Below, piece by piece: positions 61,749 to 64,000 of a DNA stretch of 64,000 nt; position 1 is the stretch's first letter; every line of letters starts with the position of its first letter. This stretch comes from Trabulsiella odontotermitis (GTDB lineage Bacteria; Pseudomonadota; Gammaproteobacteria; Enterobacterales; Enterobacteriaceae): NCBI RefSeq assembly GCF_030053895.1, contig NZ_CP125781.1, positions 1,178,001 to 1,242,000 of the forward strand. The letters are read 5' to 3'. The notes beneath the pieces were generated by a model that worked only from the letters and a program-made list of their open reading frames with translations, was not told the DNA's origin and did not search any database. Made by a program: the position numbers and the translations under genes.

Positions 61749-62660
61749 GTGGCTGCGTTAGATTTAAAGGAAATTTCACCTGCTCACGAAGGGTTGGAGC
61801 GTGATCAGTTTGAACTTTTTGCTAGAGAGTTCTTGCTTGCTCAGGGGTTTCTAATTATATCAGATCCTGATAGAGGTCCTGATGGGGGGCGCGATTTAAT
61901 AGTTGAAGAAGAACGGTTTGGACCAGGAGGGAAGAATACAATTCGATGGTTAGTAAGCTGTAAGCATAAAGCCCACTCAGGTTCATCGGTAAGTCCCGGT
62001 GATGACACAAATATCAGGGATAGACTCGAAACGCATAACTGCCAAGGTTTTATTGCTTTTTACTCAACTATACCAAGTAGCGGCTTAGCCCAAATACTAA
62101 CTGCATTGCGTCCCAAGTACGAATATATCCAATATGATTGTGAAGCTATTGAAAGACAATTACTTGAGAATCCGAGAGGCCGAGGTCTTGCTGCCCGATA
62201 TACTCCAGTTTCATTTAATAAATGGATGATTGCTTCTCAAATGGTTCATACACCAGTTGTAAAAAATGACCCGCAGCATAGTATTAATCACTTTTTTCTG
62301 CGACATCCGCATGTGAATTTAAAAGATGCTTTAGTTGAAGCTACTGCTCGTAATGTCCCATTATTTATAGTCATATATGATCCTGAACATCCTAGCAACA
62401 GCCGCATTGAGTATTCTTTAGGATACTTCATGGAGTATCACACTACAAAAAAACTAGTTGATCGGAGTTTTGTTGCTGTGGTAGTACCTAATCTGACCCC
62501 TGAAATTATAGCATTGGTACCAGCGGATGACCCACTAGAAAATTGCCTTTGGGTTGTGATGCAACCAAATGGGGAAATAATACGACGAGAAGGCGTATAT
62601 GCCAATGCAGACGAAGGAATGAAGCGTGTTAGAGCAGTAATAACATTGCTTGGACTCTAG
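61749..62660 (+). CDS. Mrr-type restriction endonuclease-like protein with extra C-terminal domain
   Basis: 303 residues from GTG 61749 with AAGGAG upstream. Residues 15-110 form a PD-(D/E)xK fold of the Mrr type: RDQFELFAREFLLAQGF, GPDGGRDLIVE (Asp 49) and WLVSCKHK (Lys 72). After a linker, residues 190-303 (LKDALVEATARNVPLFIVIY, then SFVAVVVPN and VMQPNGEIIRREGVY) have a thioredoxin-like pattern but no CxxC. The gene is clearly more AT-rich than its neighbours. It lies alone in an island; anti-phage or DNA-cutting role is likely but unproven. Confidence 0.7.
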   Translation: MAALDLKEISPAHEGLERDQFELFAREFLLAQGFLIISDPDRGPDGGRDLIVEEERFGPGGKNTIRWLVSCKHKAHSGSSVSPGDDTNIRDRLETHNCQGFIAFYSTIPSSGLAQILTALRPKYEYIQYDCEAIERQLLENPRGRGLAARYTPVSFNKWMIASQMVHTPVVKNDPQHSINHFFLRHPHVNLKDALVEATARNVPLFIVIYDPEHPSNSRIEYSLGYFMEYHTTKKLVDRSFVAVVVPNLTPEIIALVPADDPLENCLWVVMQPNGEIIRREGVYANADEGMKRVRAVITLLGL

Positions 62661-62824
62661 TATATTTATTCAAAAAATTTAAAAAGGCTGTAAGTAGCGG
62701 CATTTCTTTCTGGCCTTTTGAATTTTCACTTTGTCATCTATTAAAACCAATCTAAGCCACGTCCGCTTTTGGCAGGGAACAGACTTTTATGACAACCTTC
62801 TATTGCCCGCAAGAAACTATCTAG

Positions 62825-64000
62825 GGAAGGTGCGAACAAGTTCCTGATATGAGATCATCATATTCATCCGGAGCGCATCCCAGAGGGACATCATGAGCCA
62901 TCAACTCACCTTCGCCGATAGTGAATTCAGCACTAAGCGCCGTCAGACCCGAAAAGAGATTTTCCTCTCCCGCATGGAGCAGATTCTGCCATGGCAGAAT
63001 ATGACCGCTGTCATCGAGCCGTTTTATCCCAAGGCGGGCAATGGCCGACGGCCCTATCCGCTGGAGACCATGCTGCGTATTCACTGCATGCAGCATTGGT
63101 ACAACCTGAGCGACGGTGCCATGGAAGATGCCCTGTACGAAATCGCCTCCATGCGCCTGTTTGCCCGATTATCCCTGGATAGCGCCCTGCCGGATCGCAC
63201 CACCATCATGAATTTCCGCCACCTGCTCGAGCAGCATCAACTGGCCCGTCAATTGTTCAAGACCATCAATCGCTGGCTGGCCGAAGCAGGCGTCATGATG
63301 ACCCAAGGCACTTTGGTGGATGCCACCATCATTGAGGCACCCAGCTCTACCAAGAACAAAGAGCAGCAACGCGATCCGGAGATGCATCAGACCAAGAAAG
63401 GCAATCAGTGGCACTTTGGCATGAAGGCCCACATTGGTGTCGATGCCAAGAGTGGCCTGACCCACAGCCTGGTCACCACCGCGGCCAACGAGCATGACCT
63501 CAATCAGCTGGGTAATCTGCTTCATGGAGAGGAGCAATTTGTCTCAGCCGATGCCGGCTACCAAGGAGCGCCACAGCGCGAGGAGCTGGCCGAGGTGGAT
63601 GTGGACTGGCTGATCGCCGAGCGTCCCGGCAAGGTAAAAACCTTGAAGCAGCATCCGCGCAAGAACAAAACGGCCATCAACATCGAATACATGAAAGCCA
63701 GCATCCGTGCCAGGGTGGAGCACCCGTTTCGCATCATCAAGCGGCAGTTCGGCTTCGTGAAAGCCAGATACAAGGGGCTGCTGAAAAACGATAACCAACT
63801 GGCGATGTTATTCACCCTGGCCAACCTGTTTCGGGTGGACCAAATGATACGTCAGAGGGAGAGATCTCAGTAAAAACCTGAAATAACGCCAGAAATGGTG
63901 GAAAAAATAGCCTAAATAGGCTGATTCGATGTGTTTGCGGGAAAAAAATCGGCCCAGATCCGCGAAATTTTAATCAGCGAGTCAGCTTGGGAAGAAATGA
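62825..64000 (+). mobile_element. IS5, copy 2 (runs off the window)
   Basis: Starts GGAAGGTGCGAACAAG after CTAG (62821-62824), in the opposite direction to copy 1. It would end about 20 bases beyond the window. The two copies' transposase-start ends both face the enclosed 8-kb segment, and both have CTAG at the junction. Confidence 0.95.
62893..63873 (+). CDS. IS5 transposase, copy 2
   Basis: 326 residues. Differs from copy 1 in a few residues (WQNMTAVIEP for WQNMVEVIEP, RQRERSQ for RQWERSQ). DDE motifs intact. Confidence 0.96.
   Translation: MSHQLTFADSEFSTKRRQTRKEIFLSRMEQILPWQNMTAVIEPFYPKAGNGRRPYPLETMLRIHCMQHWYNLSDGAMEDALYEIASMRLFARLSLDSALPDRTTIMNFRHLLEQHQLARQLFKTINRWLAEAGVMMTQGTLVDATIIEAPSSTKNKEQQRDPEMHQTKKGNQWHFGMKAHIGVDAKSGLTHSLVTTAANEHDLNQLGNLLHGEEQFVSADAGYQGAPQREELAEVDVDWLIAERPGKVKTLKQHPRKNKTAINIEYMKASIRARVEHPFRIIKRQFGFVKARYKGLLKNDNQLAMLFTLANLFRVDQMIRQRERSQ

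Overview
The window is a chromosomal segment from a member of the Enterobacteriaceae. From about 2.5 kb to 45 kb its gene order is that of the Escherichia coli / Salmonella / Citrobacter core: hycI, ascB-ascF, ascG, hydN, hypF, gutQ, srlR, gutM, srlDBEA, mltB, pncC, recA, recX, alaS, csrA, the serV-argVYZQ tRNA genes, yqaB, yqaA, gshA, micA, luxS, emrBA-mprA, ygaHZ, ygaY, proVWX, nrdHIEF, ygaM, ygaC, alaE, stpA, ygaP and ygaV. The proteins are close to E. coli homologues but clearly diverged. Citrobacter or a near relative is the best guess; the species cannot be fixed from this sequence.

Region by region. (1) 1-3.0 kb: the end of a formate-hydrogenlyase operon, a convergent HyfR-like sigma54 activator, then the maturation protease hycI; the mix of hyc-site and hyf-type genes is unusual. 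(2) 3.1-15.1 kb: beta-glucoside (asc) and sorbitol (srl/gut) uptake systems around hydN-hypF; norRVW, which sits between hypF and gutQ in E. coli, is absent. (3) 15.3-32.9 kb: housekeeping genes with recognisable control sites, including a LexA box at recA, the sRNA MicA with a sigmaE promoter, and a tRNA operon with repeated spacers. (4) 33.0-34.3 kb: an orphan Rhs-core protein with a candidate ADP-ribosyltransferase end, inserted next to proX. (5) 34.4-45.2 kb: proU, nrdHIEF with paired NrdR boxes, stpA and ygaVP. (6) 45.3-53.2 kb: accessory genes: a Tsr-like chemoreceptor, a LysE exporter, and a compact operon of an AfsA-type gamma-butyrolactone synthase, a HAD phosphatase, a cytochrome P450 and a 14-TM MFS exporter, with a divergent ArsR regulator and a strong terminator. 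(7) 53.5 kb to the end: two inverted IS5 copies bracketing about 8 kb with an IS3-family remnant, an autotransporter, fragments, a CP4-57-like block (cbtA, cbeA, DUF987, radC, DUF932) and an AT-rich Mrr-type endonuclease gene.

The most noteworthy system is the AfsA-HAD-P450-MFS operon. AfsA makes the A-factor class of diffusible hormones in Streptomyces, and P450s are rare in enterobacteria, so the operon probably makes, tailors and exports a small butyrolactone or butenolide-like molecule. The orphan Rhs toxin candidate and the Mrr-type nuclease with an added C-terminal domain come next. All function calls are by recognition of sequence; no searches could be run.
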